From NCBI RefSeq assembly GCF_002940005.1, contig NZ_MDEF01000012.1: DNA of 64,000 nt; one strand, given 5' to 3'. The notes under the pieces are model-generated. The model ran no database searches and was not told the DNA's origin. It worked only from the letters and a program-made list of their open reading frames with translations. A program made the position numbers and the translations under genes. The DNA comes from Xanthomonas hortorum. GTDB lineage: Bacteria; Pseudomonadota; Gammaproteobacteria; Xanthomonadales; Xanthomonadaceae. How positions within the stretch are numbered: position 1 is the stretch's first letter; every line of letters starts with the position of its first letter. This document shows positions 7,987-16,680 of this stretch, piece by piece.

Positions 7987-10638
7987 ATGAGCACGCGCAC
8001 CCACGCACGCAAGGATGCGTCGTCGGAAGCGATCCAGGCCCCGCGTCTGCGCACCTTGCTGTTGACCGATCTATGCGATTCCACCGCACTGGTCGAACGT
8101 ATCGGTGACAACGCCGCCGCCGCATTGTTCCGCGAGCATGACCGTCTGGTGGTCAAACTGCAGCAGCAATGGCGCGGCCGTCTGATCGACCGCTCGGACG
8201 GGTTGTTGCTGCTGTTCGATCGCCCTATCGATGGCCTGGGCTTCGCACTGGATTACGCACGTGGACTCAAGGCGATGGGCGATGCCCGCGCGCTGACGCT
8301 ATGCGCGCGCCAGGGCCTGCACGTCGGCGAAGTGCTGACCTGGCGCAACAGCGACGAAGCGGTGAGCATCGGCGCCAAACCGCTGGAAGTGGAAGGCCTG
8401 GCCAAGCCCACCGCCGCCCGCCTGATGTCGATGGCCCGGCCCGGGCAGATCCTGATCTCGGCGGTGGCCGAGTCGCTGACGCATCGCGCTGCGCGCGAAC
8501 TGGGCGCGCATGCTGAGCGACTGTTGTGGAAATCCCACGGTCGCTGGCGCTTCAAGGGCGTGCCTACGCCAATGGAGATTTACGAGGTCGGCGAGATCGA
8601 TGTCACGCCGCTGCGCGCGCCCAGGCATTCGCCCAAGGCATGGCGGGATATTCCGTTATGGCGCCGGCCGGCAGCGCTGTTGGCGGAAACCTTGTTGGTC
8701 GTCACTGTCTGTGTGTCGGTGTGGTTTTTCACTCGCGCCGAGCCCGCGATCGCTTTCGCCGAACGCGGCTGGGTGGTGGTGGGCGACTTGCGCAATCTGA
8801 CGGGCAATACGCTGCTCGACAGTTCGCTGGAGCAGGCGCTACGCATCAGCCTGGAGCAGTCGCGCTACGTCAATGTCCTGAGCGATATGAAAGTGCGCGA
8901 CACAATGACCCGGATGAAACGCGATCCGGACAGCGTTGTCGTCGATCGTGCCATCGCCTCGGAAGTGGCCATGCGCGATGGCGCCAGTGCAGTCATTCTG
9001 CCGACTGTGGCCGAGATTGGGGGTAAGCTCCGCTTCAGTGTGGAGTTGGTGGATCCACGCACGCAGACCACGGTGTACTCTGAGTTTGTGCAAGGCGATG
9101 GCTTACCGTCCGCGCTGTCGTCCGTAGATCAAGTCACCCGTAAGTTGAGGCAGGGACTTGGCGAAGTTGTCGCTTCGATCGACAAGCATTCGGTGCCATT
9201 GCCCGCCGTCACCACCTCAAGCCTGGATGCATTGCGTGCCTATGCCCTCGGTGTCGACGCCACGGTGAAAGGCCAGTGGAGCCAAGGCATGGAACTCTTC
9301 GAGCGCGCGGTTGGCATCGACCCGGAATTTGCCTTGGCCTATCTGGGCGCAGCACGCATCAAGGTCGCCATCTCCGACCGCGATGGCGCGCTGCCGTATC
9401 TGGATCAAGCGATCCGTTTCCGCCGGCGTTTGCCGGAGCGTGACCAGCTCTATCTGGATGCCTGGGCGGCCGAGTTGCGTGCGCCCGAGAAAGCGTTGCC
9501 GCTGTGGCGAACTCTGGCATCGCTGTATCCGGACAATTTCGCTGGAACCGCCAATGCCTCCTGGCATCTATTCGTAGCCAATCGTTTTGCCGAGGCGCTT
9601 CCCTATGCGCAGGCAGCCGATGTTCCGCAGGATCCGCTACGTGCGATCGCCACGGATCGGGTTGGACGCATTTTGCTGGCTCAGGGAAAAGCCGAGGCCG
9701 CATTAAAGTATTTTGTCCCTGATGACGTTGATCGCGCCGGTCCGCTACGGCGGCGGGCCAGCGCGTTGGCGTCACTGAATCGCTACGCCGAAGCACAGCA
9801 AGCGCTCGATACGATCGTGAGGAGCGGCTATGTCAACGACGATGTGGTGCCGTTGATCGACCGCACCAGTATTGCGATCGATCAGGCCGACTGGATGGCT
9901 GCGCGTGCTTCCATTGCGCAAGCTCTGACGCGTAGCAAGCAGGCCGACGATTTCCTTTATCGGCAGTTCCTGGTCATTGCGTTGACGACGGACGCCCTAA
10001 CCGACCCGTCAACCCCAACCAAGCTGAAGCCGACGTTTGATCGGTTGACATCAGCAGTAACCGACGACAGGTTGGCGATGGCAAACCAGCAGGACAATGC
10101 AGCGATGGTCTTGATCGTCGCCAGTCATGCACAACGCAGCGGCGACGATAGTCTGACCGCGCGCGCGCTTGAGGCGATCAAGCCGGCACTGGCACATGAA
10201 ACGCCGGTACTTGCCGACCTTCGCGCGATTGTGGAAGCCCAACATCTTGCGCTGACGGGCGACCGTGCGGCAGCTGTTGCGCACCTGCCAGTCGGTGACG
10301 ACACGCTCTTCCAGACCCGCGTTGCGCTGTATGCGCTGCTGAGTGACAGCGGACGACATGCCGAAGCGCTGCAACAAGCACGTTGGCTATCCCTGCGCCG
10401 AGGTCGCGCTTACATCGAAGCGAACGCGTCACAAACGCTGCAGCCGCTCAATGTGGCCGATGCGCGGCTGGCACAGCTCTGGATGGCCGAGTCGTTGCAT
10501 GCACTCGGCCGCACCCACGAGGCACGCGAACAGGCGCAGGCATTTGTACGTGCGTGGCCTGTGTCGCGTCTGCCCGCTTACCTGCGCACCAGGGTAGAAC
10601 GGATGCTCTCCGATTCGAAGGCAAAGATCACGGTGTGA
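7987..10638 (+). CDS. Membrane class III nucleotidyl cyclase with TPR-like C-terminus (XC_0250-type; peptide modification system cyclase)
   Basis: The protein has 883 residues. Residues 20-200 form a class III cyclase domain with both metal aspartates in place (D28 in TDLCDST, D71 in RSDGLLLLF) and GLHVGEV. In the usual VNxAAR motif the asparagine is replaced (KPTAAR), while the arginine remains. A single membrane helix lies at about 228-249. A FlgO/TolB-N-like region (about 255-400) and a helical TPR-like region to the end should face the periplasm. In X. campestris the homologue XC_0250 synthesises cGMP; the same family is named a peptide-modification-system cyclase in protein-family databases (from memory). 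It follows the GGDEF gene by 3 bp, and its last 61 bp overlap the convergent precursor gene. Confidence 0.92.
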   Translation: MSTRTHARKDASSEAIQAPRLRTLLLTDLCDSTALVERIGDNAAAALFREHDRLVVKLQQQWRGRLIDRSDGLLLLFDRPIDGLGFALDYARGLKAMGDARALTLCARQGLHVGEVLTWRNSDEAVSIGAKPLEVEGLAKPTAARLMSMARPGQILISAVAESLTHRAARELGAHAERLLWKSHGRWRFKGVPTPMEIYEVGEIDVTPLRAPRHSPKAWRDIPLWRRPAALLAETLLVVTVCVSVWFFTRAEPAIAFAERGWVVVGDLRNLTGNTLLDSSLEQALRISLEQSRYVNVLSDMKVRDTMTRMKRDPDSVVVDRAIASEVAMRDGASAVILPTVAEIGGKLRFSVELVDPRTQTTVYSEFVQGDGLPSALSSVDQVTRKLRQGLGEVVASIDKHSVPLPAVTTSSLDALRAYALGVDATVKGQWSQGMELFERAVGIDPEFALAYLGAARIKVAISDRDGALPYLDQAIRFRRRLPERDQLYLDAWAAELRAPEKALPLWRTLASLYPDNFAGTANASWHLFVANRFAEALPYAQAADVPQDPLRAIATDRVGRILLAQGKAEAALKYFVPDDVDRAGPLRRRASALASLNRYAEAQQALDTIVRSGYVNDDVVPLIDRTSIAIDQADWMAARASIAQALTRSKQADDFLYRQFLVIALTTDALTDPSTPTKLKPTFDRLTSAVTDDRLAMANQQDNAAMVLIVASHAQRSGDDSLTARALEAIKPALAHETPVLADLRAIVEAQHLALTGDRAAAVAHLPVGDDTLFQTRVALYALLSDSGRHAEALQQARWLSLRRGRAYIEANASQTLQPLNVADARLAQLWMAESLHALGRTHEAREQAQAFVRAWPVSRLPAYLRTRVERMLSDSKAKITV

Positions 10639-10916
10639 TTGGCGTTCTGGGTCAGGTAGCTATGCAACTCGGTGCGGGCCAGCGCGATCTCTTCCTTCGA
10701 GGCGAGCTGATTGGTGGTCATGCAAAAGTATGGCTCTCCCATGCTGGGCACGCTGTCGTCGGCGTTCGCACCGGCTGCGCCAATCCGGGCAAGCGCTTGA
10801 GCCGGATTAGATTGAAAGCATTCGCGGAAGTCGTCGTCGCTGGACAGCAGCTCCAGCAGCTTGTCGGCAATGGATGCATCCAGCGGAGGATGTGCGTTAT
10901 CGGCTGAGTCGGTCAT
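10578..10916 (-). CDS. NHLP-type putative RiPP precursor peptide
   Basis: The 112-residue product starts MTDSADNAHPPLD. It has an acidic leader-like part (IADKLLELLSSDDDFRECF) followed by QSNPAQALARIGAAGA, resembling the nitrile-hydratase-like leader family in which a short helix precedes NPxxAL and a glycine turn. The C-terminal half (about 52-112) is the presumed core and ends in two arginines; cysteines are at 33 and 65. I chose the ATG at 10916 because the leader motif begins right after it; the longer frame upstream is low-complexity read-through. The gene diverges from the SagB-like dehydrogenase gene by 93 bp and converges on the cyclase gene. The real modification is unknown. Confidence 0.78.
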   Translation of the reverse strand: MTDSADNAHPPLDASIADKLLELLSSDDDFRECFQSNPAQALARIGAAGANADDSVPSMGEPYFCMTTNQLASKEEIALARTELHSYLTQNANHTVIFAFESESIRSTLVRR

Positions 10917-11009
10917 GGTCTTGCCTGCAGAATGAGGGTGTGTGGTGCTTGGTGTGACGGGAGAGCTGACACAATATCGACCATGCTCATGCGTCCTTGA
11001 GATGTTCCT

Positions 11010-12218
11010 ATGCAGATCCGTCGCTGTGCCACGCTGTTCTTCGAACTTCGCAACGATGCGGTGTTCGATCTTGCTCACTTGCTTGCCGGCGGCGATGGGC
11101 TGCGTCGTCGCGCACGATGGCTGGCACTGGCGCCGCATCTCGATGCAGAAGTGGAGGTCGGCACAGCCGAGCGCGAGTGGTTGGGCGAGTTGAGCCCGAC
11201 GCGCTGGCGATCAATCGATCAGATGCAGCCACCACCGGCCTGGCTCGATGGCTTGATCGAGCAGGGGCTTGTGATCAGCGATCAACCGGAGCATGCAGCG
11301 CATCGCCACAATGACGAGCGGGTACAGCAGCAGCGCTGGTGGCCATTGGCTGCGTTGTGGCACCGCTTCGCGCGTTGGAAAGGCGAGGACAGCGTGGCGA
11401 CGATGGAGTCGCAAGGTCTGACGACTGCAGAAGGCATGGTGGAGCGCCTGGGTGCGCCGCCGGCAGAGGTTGTTAGCCGTGGCGAGGAAGGCGCCGAAGC
11501 CCGAATAGCGTTGCCGCGCGCAACGCCGGGTACGTTCGATCAACTGCTGGCGCGGCGCGTGACCTGCCGCAATTTCGATACGCAGCGCCCGCTATCAAGC
11601 GAATTATTGGCCCAGATGCTCGAACGCAGCGTCATGGCGAGCGCGCGGATCGAGGTGGGGCACGATACCGCATTCTTGAAGAAGCCAGTGCCATCGGGAG
11701 GCAGTCTGCATCCCACCGAAACCTATCTGCTGGTACAGCGGGTCGAGGGCATGGCAAGTGGCCTGTATCACTACCGCCCGCTCGACCATGCATTGCACCC
11801 CTTGCCATCGCCTGCACAGCCGCTCGCGGAATTCGCACGCAAGGCGGTGTCGGGGCAGCACTGGTTTGCCGATGCGCCGGTGCTGTTGATTCTGGCGCCG
11901 CGGTTTTTACGCAGCTTCTGGAAATATCGGAACCATGCCAAGGCTTACCGTGCAATGATTCTGGACGTGGGCCATATTGCACAGACGCTCTATTTGAGCG
12001 CGACCGATTTGGGGCTGGGAGCGTTTGTCACCTCGGCAATCAACGAGGTGGATATCGAACACGCGCTAGGCCTGGATGGCCTGCAGGATGGCCCGTTGGC
12101 CATCTGCGGCTTCGGTTGGCGTGCCGAGGAAATGAAAAATACCGAACTGGATCCTGGCGGCGCAGTGTGGTCGATCAGTCTTGATCGAGAGGCTTCCAGA
12201 GAGATCGGGCAACAGTAG
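11010..12218 (+). CDS. SagB-like FMN dehydrogenase, putative peptide maturation enzyme
   Basis: The 402-residue protein has a poorly conserved N-terminal part (1-180) and a C-terminal nitroreductase/SagB fold. KPVPSGGSLHPTETYLLVQR and YRAMILDVGHIAQTLYLSAT are SagB signatures (the FMN site and the helix lining the pocket), followed by DLGLGAFVTSAINE. SagB enzymes oxidise azolines to azoles in RiPPs; no cyclodehydratase (YcaO/SagCD) gene is present here. The gene is divergent from the precursor gene (93 bp), so the two can share a promoter region. The database family that pairs such a protein with NHLP-like peptides and a class III cyclase fits this locus. The ribosome site is weak. Confidence 0.85.
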   Translation: MQIRRCATLFFELRNDAVFDLAHLLAGGDGLRRRARWLALAPHLDAEVEVGTAEREWLGELSPTRWRSIDQMQPPPAWLDGLIEQGLVISDQPEHAAHRHNDERVQQQRWWPLAALWHRFARWKGEDSVATMESQGLTTAEGMVERLGAPPAEVVSRGEEGAEARIALPRATPGTFDQLLARRVTCRNFDTQRPLSSELLAQMLERSVMASARIEVGHDTAFLKKPVPSGGSLHPTETYLLVQRVEGMASGLYHYRPLDHALHPLPSPAQPLAEFARKAVSGQHWFADAPVLLILAPRFLRSFWKYRNHAKAYRAMILDVGHIAQTLYLSATDLGLGAFVTSAINEVDIEHALGLDGLQDGPLAICGFGWRAEEMKNTELDPGGAVWSISLDREASREIGQQ

Positions 12219-12271
12219 CGAGCAAGCATCGGGCCTCGACACATCTATCGTGCGTTGAGGCGATTTTATGC

Positions 12272-12306
12272 GTGCTGCGTGCTGCGTGCTGCGTGCTGCG
12301 TGCTTC
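12272..12306. repeat. Heptanucleotide tandem repeat (GTGCTGC)5
   Basis: Four perfect copies of GTGCTGC and a fifth with one change (GTGCTTC) lie between the dehydrogenase stop and the end of the S9 peptidase gene, outside coding sequence. The copy number probably varies between strains by slippage. This 180-bp gap holds nothing else that I recognise. Confidence 0.85.
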
Positions 12307-12398
12307 GAACGCCGGAGGTGCATGCGTCAGCGCTCGCCTTTGCAGGCGAGCGCAGTAGCAGGTGCCATCACTGTAAAGCGATCGACCCCTTTGGCCGA

Positions 12399-14483
12399 TT
12401 ACCGCCGAATCGCCTGCGTATGCGTCTTCAACGCATCGCTCAAGCCTTGCACCTTGTCGGCGCCTTCCGGGACGGTGATGCTGGAGCCGGTCAGGTCTTC
12501 GCCGATGGGTTGCACGCGGCCGCCCAGGCATTGGCCCAGGAAACCTTCGGTCACCGCGTTGAAGGCCTTGCTGTTTTCCGGGCGCCGGAAGCCGTGGCCT
12601 TCGTCCGGGAACAGCGCGTAGGTCACCGGAATGTTCTTGGCCTTCATCGCGTTGACGATCTGGTCGCTTTCGGTCTGTTTGACGCGCGGGTCGTTGGCGC
12701 CCTGGCCGATCAGCAGCGGCTTGCTGATCTTGTCGACATGCGTGAGCGGTGAGCGATCGGTCAGCCATTGCTTGCCGGCAGCGGTGGCCGGGTCGCCCAT
12801 GCGCTTGGTCGCCTGCTTGTAGAAGCTGGCCCAGTAAGGCGGGATGGTGGCGAGCAAGGTGTTGAGGTTGGCCGGGCCGACGATGTCCACGCCGCACTTG
12901 AACGCGTCCGGTGTGAAGGTCATGCCGGCCAGCGTGGCGTAGCCGCCGTAGCTGCCGCCCATGATGGCGACCTCGTTGGGGGTGGTCACGCCCTGTTTGA
13001 CTGCCCACTGCACCGCGTCGAGCAGGTCGTCGTGCATCTTGCCGCCCCACTCGCCGTTACCGGCGTTGGTGAACGCCTTGCCGAAGCCGGTGGAGCCGCG
13101 GAAATTGACCGCCAGCACCGCATAGCCGCGATTGGCCAACCATTGCTCGTACGGCCCGTAGCCGTAGCTATCGCGCGCCCACGGGCCGCCATGCACGAAC
13201 AGCACCAGCGGCACCGGTTTATCCGCCTTGCCGTCGTGGTTGGCGTCGGCCTCGGCCGGCAGGGTGAGATAGCTGACCAGCTTGAGGCCGTCGCGCGAGG
13301 TCAGTTCCTGTGGCCACATTGGCACCAGCGGTTTGCTATCCAGCGCAGGTCGGGCGGAGAACAGCTTGGTCAGCTTGCCGCCATCGGCGCGATCGTAGCG
13401 GTAGTAGGTAAGCGGTGTTTCTGCTGCCGAATACGCCACGATCCAGGTGCGGTCATCGAGCGTGCGTGATGCGATGCTGGCATCGCCTGCGCCAAGTGAT
13501 TTGAGTTTCTGCAGATCGGCGGCGATGCCGGTATCCAAGGCCTTCCACTCTTCGCGCAGGTAGTCGGTGGACACCGCCTGCACCACGCCGGTCCTGGGGT
13601 CGTTCAAGGTGGCGCCGACATCGGCGCGCGGGTTTTCGAACAGCAGCGTGCGTGCATTGCTGGCGGTGTCGATCGCATACAGCGCCGAGGTGTCGCGGTT
13701 GCGCGAATCCTGCATGTACAGCGTCTTGCCGTCGTCGGTAAGCCCCTCGGGCGCGGTGTTGGTGACATCTTCGAACGGGATACGGTCCACGCGCTTCCAT
13801 GCCTTGCCGTCGGGCACCAGCAACTCTCTGCCGGCATCGTCGGTGGCGCGGGTGGCGTAACGCAGTCGGTAGTCGCCGTCGAGCAGATAGCTTTCCAGAC
13901 TGTCGGTGTTCTTCTGCACCAGCGTGCGCTTGCCCGAGGCCAGGTCGACCCGGTACAGATCGTGCCACTTGGCGTCGCGGTCGTTCATGCCGACCATGAT
14001 CGATTCGGGATGCTGCGCGCTGACGCGGTACATCTCGGCCGTGGTCTTCTTGAACGGCGTGAGGTCCTTGCTGCTGCCATCGGTCAGATTGACCGAGAAC
14101 AGATGGAAGTCTTCATCGCCGCCGTCATCGCGCAGATACAGCAGCGTATTGGGTTGATACGTCCAGAAATAATTGCGGATGCCGCGGGCGGTGTCCTTGG
14201 TGATCGCACGCGCCTGATCCGGCGCATCCACCGGCGCGACCCAGACATTGAGCACGCCCTCCAGCGGTGCCACCCAGCTGAGGTATTTGCCATCCGGGCT
14301 GATGGTCACGTTGGCGCGCTCGGGATTGCCGAATAGCGCATCGCGGGTGATCAGTTCCGGGGGTGCTGCCGGCGCTGTCGCGGTTGCTGCGGGCGGTGCG
14401 GCCTGATCGGTCGTGGACGCAGTTTTGTCGCTGCAGGCAGCCAGCGCCAGCACGATGCTGGAAACAAGAAGCAGGCGTTGCAT
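12399..14483 (-). CDS. S9 family peptidase (prolyl oligopeptidase type), lipoprotein
   Basis: The 694-residue protein begins with a lipoprotein signal (MQRLLLVSSIVLALAAC, lipobox LAAC), so it should be anchored in an envelope membrane. A beta-propeller region (about 45-400) precedes an alpha/beta-hydrolase domain. The nucleophile lies in GGSYGGYATLAGM (serine near 511), with GANDPRVKQTESDQ (acid) and DEGHGF (histidine) after it, so the triad is complete. It should cleave oligopeptides in the periplasm. It ends 180 bp from the convergent dehydrogenase gene and may or may not relate to the peptide cassette. If it trims the modified peptide, that would be a useful link, but nothing in the sequence proves it. 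Confidence 0.9.
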   Translation of the reverse strand: MQRLLLVSSIVLALAACSDKTASTTDQAAPPAATATAPAAPPELITRDALFGNPERANVTISPDGKYLSWVAPLEGVLNVWVAPVDAPDQARAITKDTARGIRNYFWTYQPNTLLYLRDDGGDEDFHLFSVNLTDGSSKDLTPFKKTTAEMYRVSAQHPESIMVGMNDRDAKWHDLYRVDLASGKRTLVQKNTDSLESYLLDGDYRLRYATRATDDAGRELLVPDGKAWKRVDRIPFEDVTNTAPEGLTDDGKTLYMQDSRNRDTSALYAIDTASNARTLLFENPRADVGATLNDPRTGVVQAVSTDYLREEWKALDTGIAADLQKLKSLGAGDASIASRTLDDRTWIVAYSAAETPLTYYRYDRADGGKLTKLFSARPALDSKPLVPMWPQELTSRDGLKLVSYLTLPAEADANHDGKADKPVPLVLFVHGGPWARDSYGYGPYEQWLANRGYAVLAVNFRGSTGFGKAFTNAGNGEWGGKMHDDLLDAVQWAVKQGVTTPNEVAIMGGSYGGYATLAGMTFTPDAFKCGVDIVGPANLNTLLATIPPYWASFYKQATKRMGDPATAAGKQWLTDRSPLTHVDKISKPLLIGQGANDPRVKQTESDQIVNAMKAKNIPVTYALFPDEGHGFRRPENSKAFNAVTEGFLGQCLGGRVQPIGEDLTGSSITVPEGADKVQGLSDALKTHTQAIRR

Positions 14484-14586
14484 GAAAGCCTCCGGTGAGA
14501 ATCGCGGCCACGCCGGCCGCTTTCCGCAACGCTAGGCGCAATGCCCGCAGACACGAGCGTGCCGTTGGTCACCCTTTGGTGCGGCG

Positions 14587-16614
14587 CTACGCAGACGCGG
14601 ACACAAATTCCACCAGCGCGACGCCATCGGCGACCAGATCGCCTTCTGCGACCAGATACGCCTGCACGGTGCCATCGCCGGGCGCGTGCAGGGTGTGCTC
14701 CATCTTCATCGCTTCGAGCACCACCAGGGCTTGCCCACGTGTGACCGGCTGGCCGACCGCAGCAACCAGCGACACGATGCGGCCCGGCATCGGTGCGGTC
14801 AGGCCGCCGGTTTCATGCGCGGGTTGATCTGCCTCGACCAATGCGTCGTGGTGGCGGAAGACCGCACGGTCTTCAGCACCGATCAGGCTCAGCGTGCTGC
14901 CGTCGCGCAGCACGTGTGCGCGCCATTGCCGTCCATCCATCTCCACGCGTAGCGCGGTGTCCTGCGTTTGGTAGCGCAGGGCGTGCGTGTTGCCCAGGTC
15001 AGTAACCTGCCAACCATCGGCCAGCCGACGCACGCCTAGCTGGCGCCGCTCGCCTGCGGCCTCCAGCGTGATGGCGTGCGCCGCATGCGCCCCGATACGC
15101 CATCCATCGGTGTTTCCCCATGGCGAGAACGGGTCGGCCGGATCGGGCGTGGCGTTCGGCACCGCCTCGGCCATCAACACGGCAGCCAGGCACCACCACG
15201 CACTGTCTGGCGCATGCGCTTGCGAAAACAGGGCCGCATGCTCGCGTTCGATCAATGCGGTGTCCAGATCGGCCGAGGCAAACGCCTTGGTACCGATCAG
15301 ACGTGAGAGAAATGCACTATTGGTCGTGACGCCGACCGCATGGCACTGCGCAAGCGCCTGACGCATGCGTGCAAGCGCAGCGGGGCGATCGATATCCCAC
15401 ACGATCAGCTTGGCAATCATCGGGTCGTAATACGGGCTGATGGTGTCGCCTTGCTCCACGCCCGCATCGATGCGCACATGCGCACTGGGTGCAGGCAACT
15501 GCAGCTGCCGCAGCGTGCCGGTCGAGGGCAGAAAGCCACGTTCGGCATCCTCGGCATACAGGCGCGCTTCCAGCGCATGCCCGTGGATGCGCAATTCGTG
15601 CTGACGCTGCGGCAACGGCTTGCCGGCAGCCACACGCAGCTGCCACTCTACCAGATCGGTACCGGTAATCAACTCGGTCACCGGGTGCTCGACCTGCAGC
15701 CGGGTGTTCATTTCCATGAAATAGAAATCGCCATCCTGGCCTGCAATGAACTCCACCGTACCTGCACCGACGTAGCCCACTGCGCGTGCGGCGTCCACGG
15801 CGGCCTTGCCCATCGCTGCGCGGCGGTGTTCGCTCATGCCGGGGGCGGGCGCTTCTTCCAGCACCTTTTGATGGCGGCGCTGCACCGAGCAGTCGCGTTC
15901 GAACAGATACACCACCTCGCCCTGCGTATCGCCGAACACCTGGATCTCGATATGCCGTGGTCGTTCGACATACTTTTCCACCAGCACCTGTGCATTGCCG
16001 AACGCCGATTGCGCCTCGCGCTGGCAGCTGGCCAAGGCCTCTTCGAAGGCAGCGCTGGCATCCACGCGGCGCATGCCCTTGCCACCGCCGCCGGCGCTGG
16101 CCTTGATCAAGACGGGATAGCCGATCGCATCGGCCTGCGCGCGCAGGAAGGCCGGCGCCTGTTCGTCGCCGTGGTAGCCCGGCGTCAACGGCACGCCGGC
16201 GCGTTGCATCAGCGCCTTGGCCGCACTCTTGTCGCCCATCGCGCGAATCGCGGCTGCGGGTGGGCCGATAAACACGATGCCGGCCTGCGCACAGGCATCG
16301 GCAAACGCCGCGTTTTCCGAAAGAAACCCATAACCGGGATGGATCGCTTGCGCGCCGCTTGCGCGTGCGGCGTCGAGAATAACCTCGCCGCGCAAATAAC
16401 TCTGCTGCGCCGGTGCCGGACCGATATGGATCGCTTCATCGGCCAGACGTACATGCCGTGCGTCGCGATCGGCATCCGAGTACACCGCCACCGTCGCGAT
16501 GCCGAGCTTGCGACAGGTGGCGATGACCCGGCACCCGATCTCGCCGCGATTGGCGATCAGGATCTTGTCGAAGTACGGCTGTGTTGCTGTGGCGTTGGAT
16601 TCGCGCTGGGTCAT
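14587..16614 (-). CDS. liuD: Methylcrotonyl-CoA carboxylase, biotin-containing alpha subunit
   Basis: The 675-residue protein carries the biotin carboxylase region (about 15-460: KILIANRGEIGCRVI at the start; ASAGGGGKGMRRV is the ATP-grasp loop; EMNTRLQVEHPVTELITGTD). The C-terminal biotinyl domain holds VLEAMKMEHTLHAP with the biotinylated lysine near 637. It carboxylates biotin and passes CO2 to the beta subunit in leucine breakdown. It lies 66 bp after the beta-subunit gene in the same direction. Acetyl- or geranyl-CoA carboxylase alpha subunits look alike; the isovaleryl-CoA dehydrogenase neighbour favours methylcrotonyl-CoA. Confidence 0.93.
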   Translation of the reverse strand: MTQRESNATATQPYFDKILIANRGEIGCRVIATCRKLGIATVAVYSDADRDARHVRLADEAIHIGPAPAQQSYLRGEVILDAARASGAQAIHPGYGFLSENAAFADACAQAGIVFIGPPAAAIRAMGDKSAAKALMQRAGVPLTPGYHGDEQAPAFLRAQADAIGYPVLIKASAGGGGKGMRRVDASAAFEEALASCQREAQSAFGNAQVLVEKYVERPRHIEIQVFGDTQGEVVYLFERDCSVQRRHQKVLEEAPAPGMSEHRRAAMGKAAVDAARAVGYVGAGTVEFIAGQDGDFYFMEMNTRLQVEHPVTELITGTDLVEWQLRVAAGKPLPQRQHELRIHGHALEARLYAEDAERGFLPSTGTLRQLQLPAPSAHVRIDAGVEQGDTISPYYDPMIAKLIVWDIDRPAALARMRQALAQCHAVGVTTNSAFLSRLIGTKAFASADLDTALIEREHAALFSQAHAPDSAWWCLAAVLMAEAVPNATPDPADPFSPWGNTDGWRIGAHAAHAITLEAAGERRQLGVRRLADGWQVTDLGNTHALRYQTQDTALRVEMDGRQWRAHVLRDGSTLSLIGAEDRAVFRHHDALVEADQPAHETGGLTAPMPGRIVSLVAAVGQPVTRGQALVVLEAMKMEHTLHAPGDGTVQAYLVAEGDLVADGVALVEFVSASA

Positions 16615-16680
16615 GACGAAGTTCTCTGCACGTCGCCATGGCGGCGGGGGCTGCGATGAAAAAACGATTTGTTCACCGCC

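Noticed and set aside
10917..11138. Longer start for the RiPP precursor (186 residues)
   Set aside because: The extra 74 residues run across the divergent promoter and into the dehydrogenase gene's antisense; the leader motif begins at the inner ATG.
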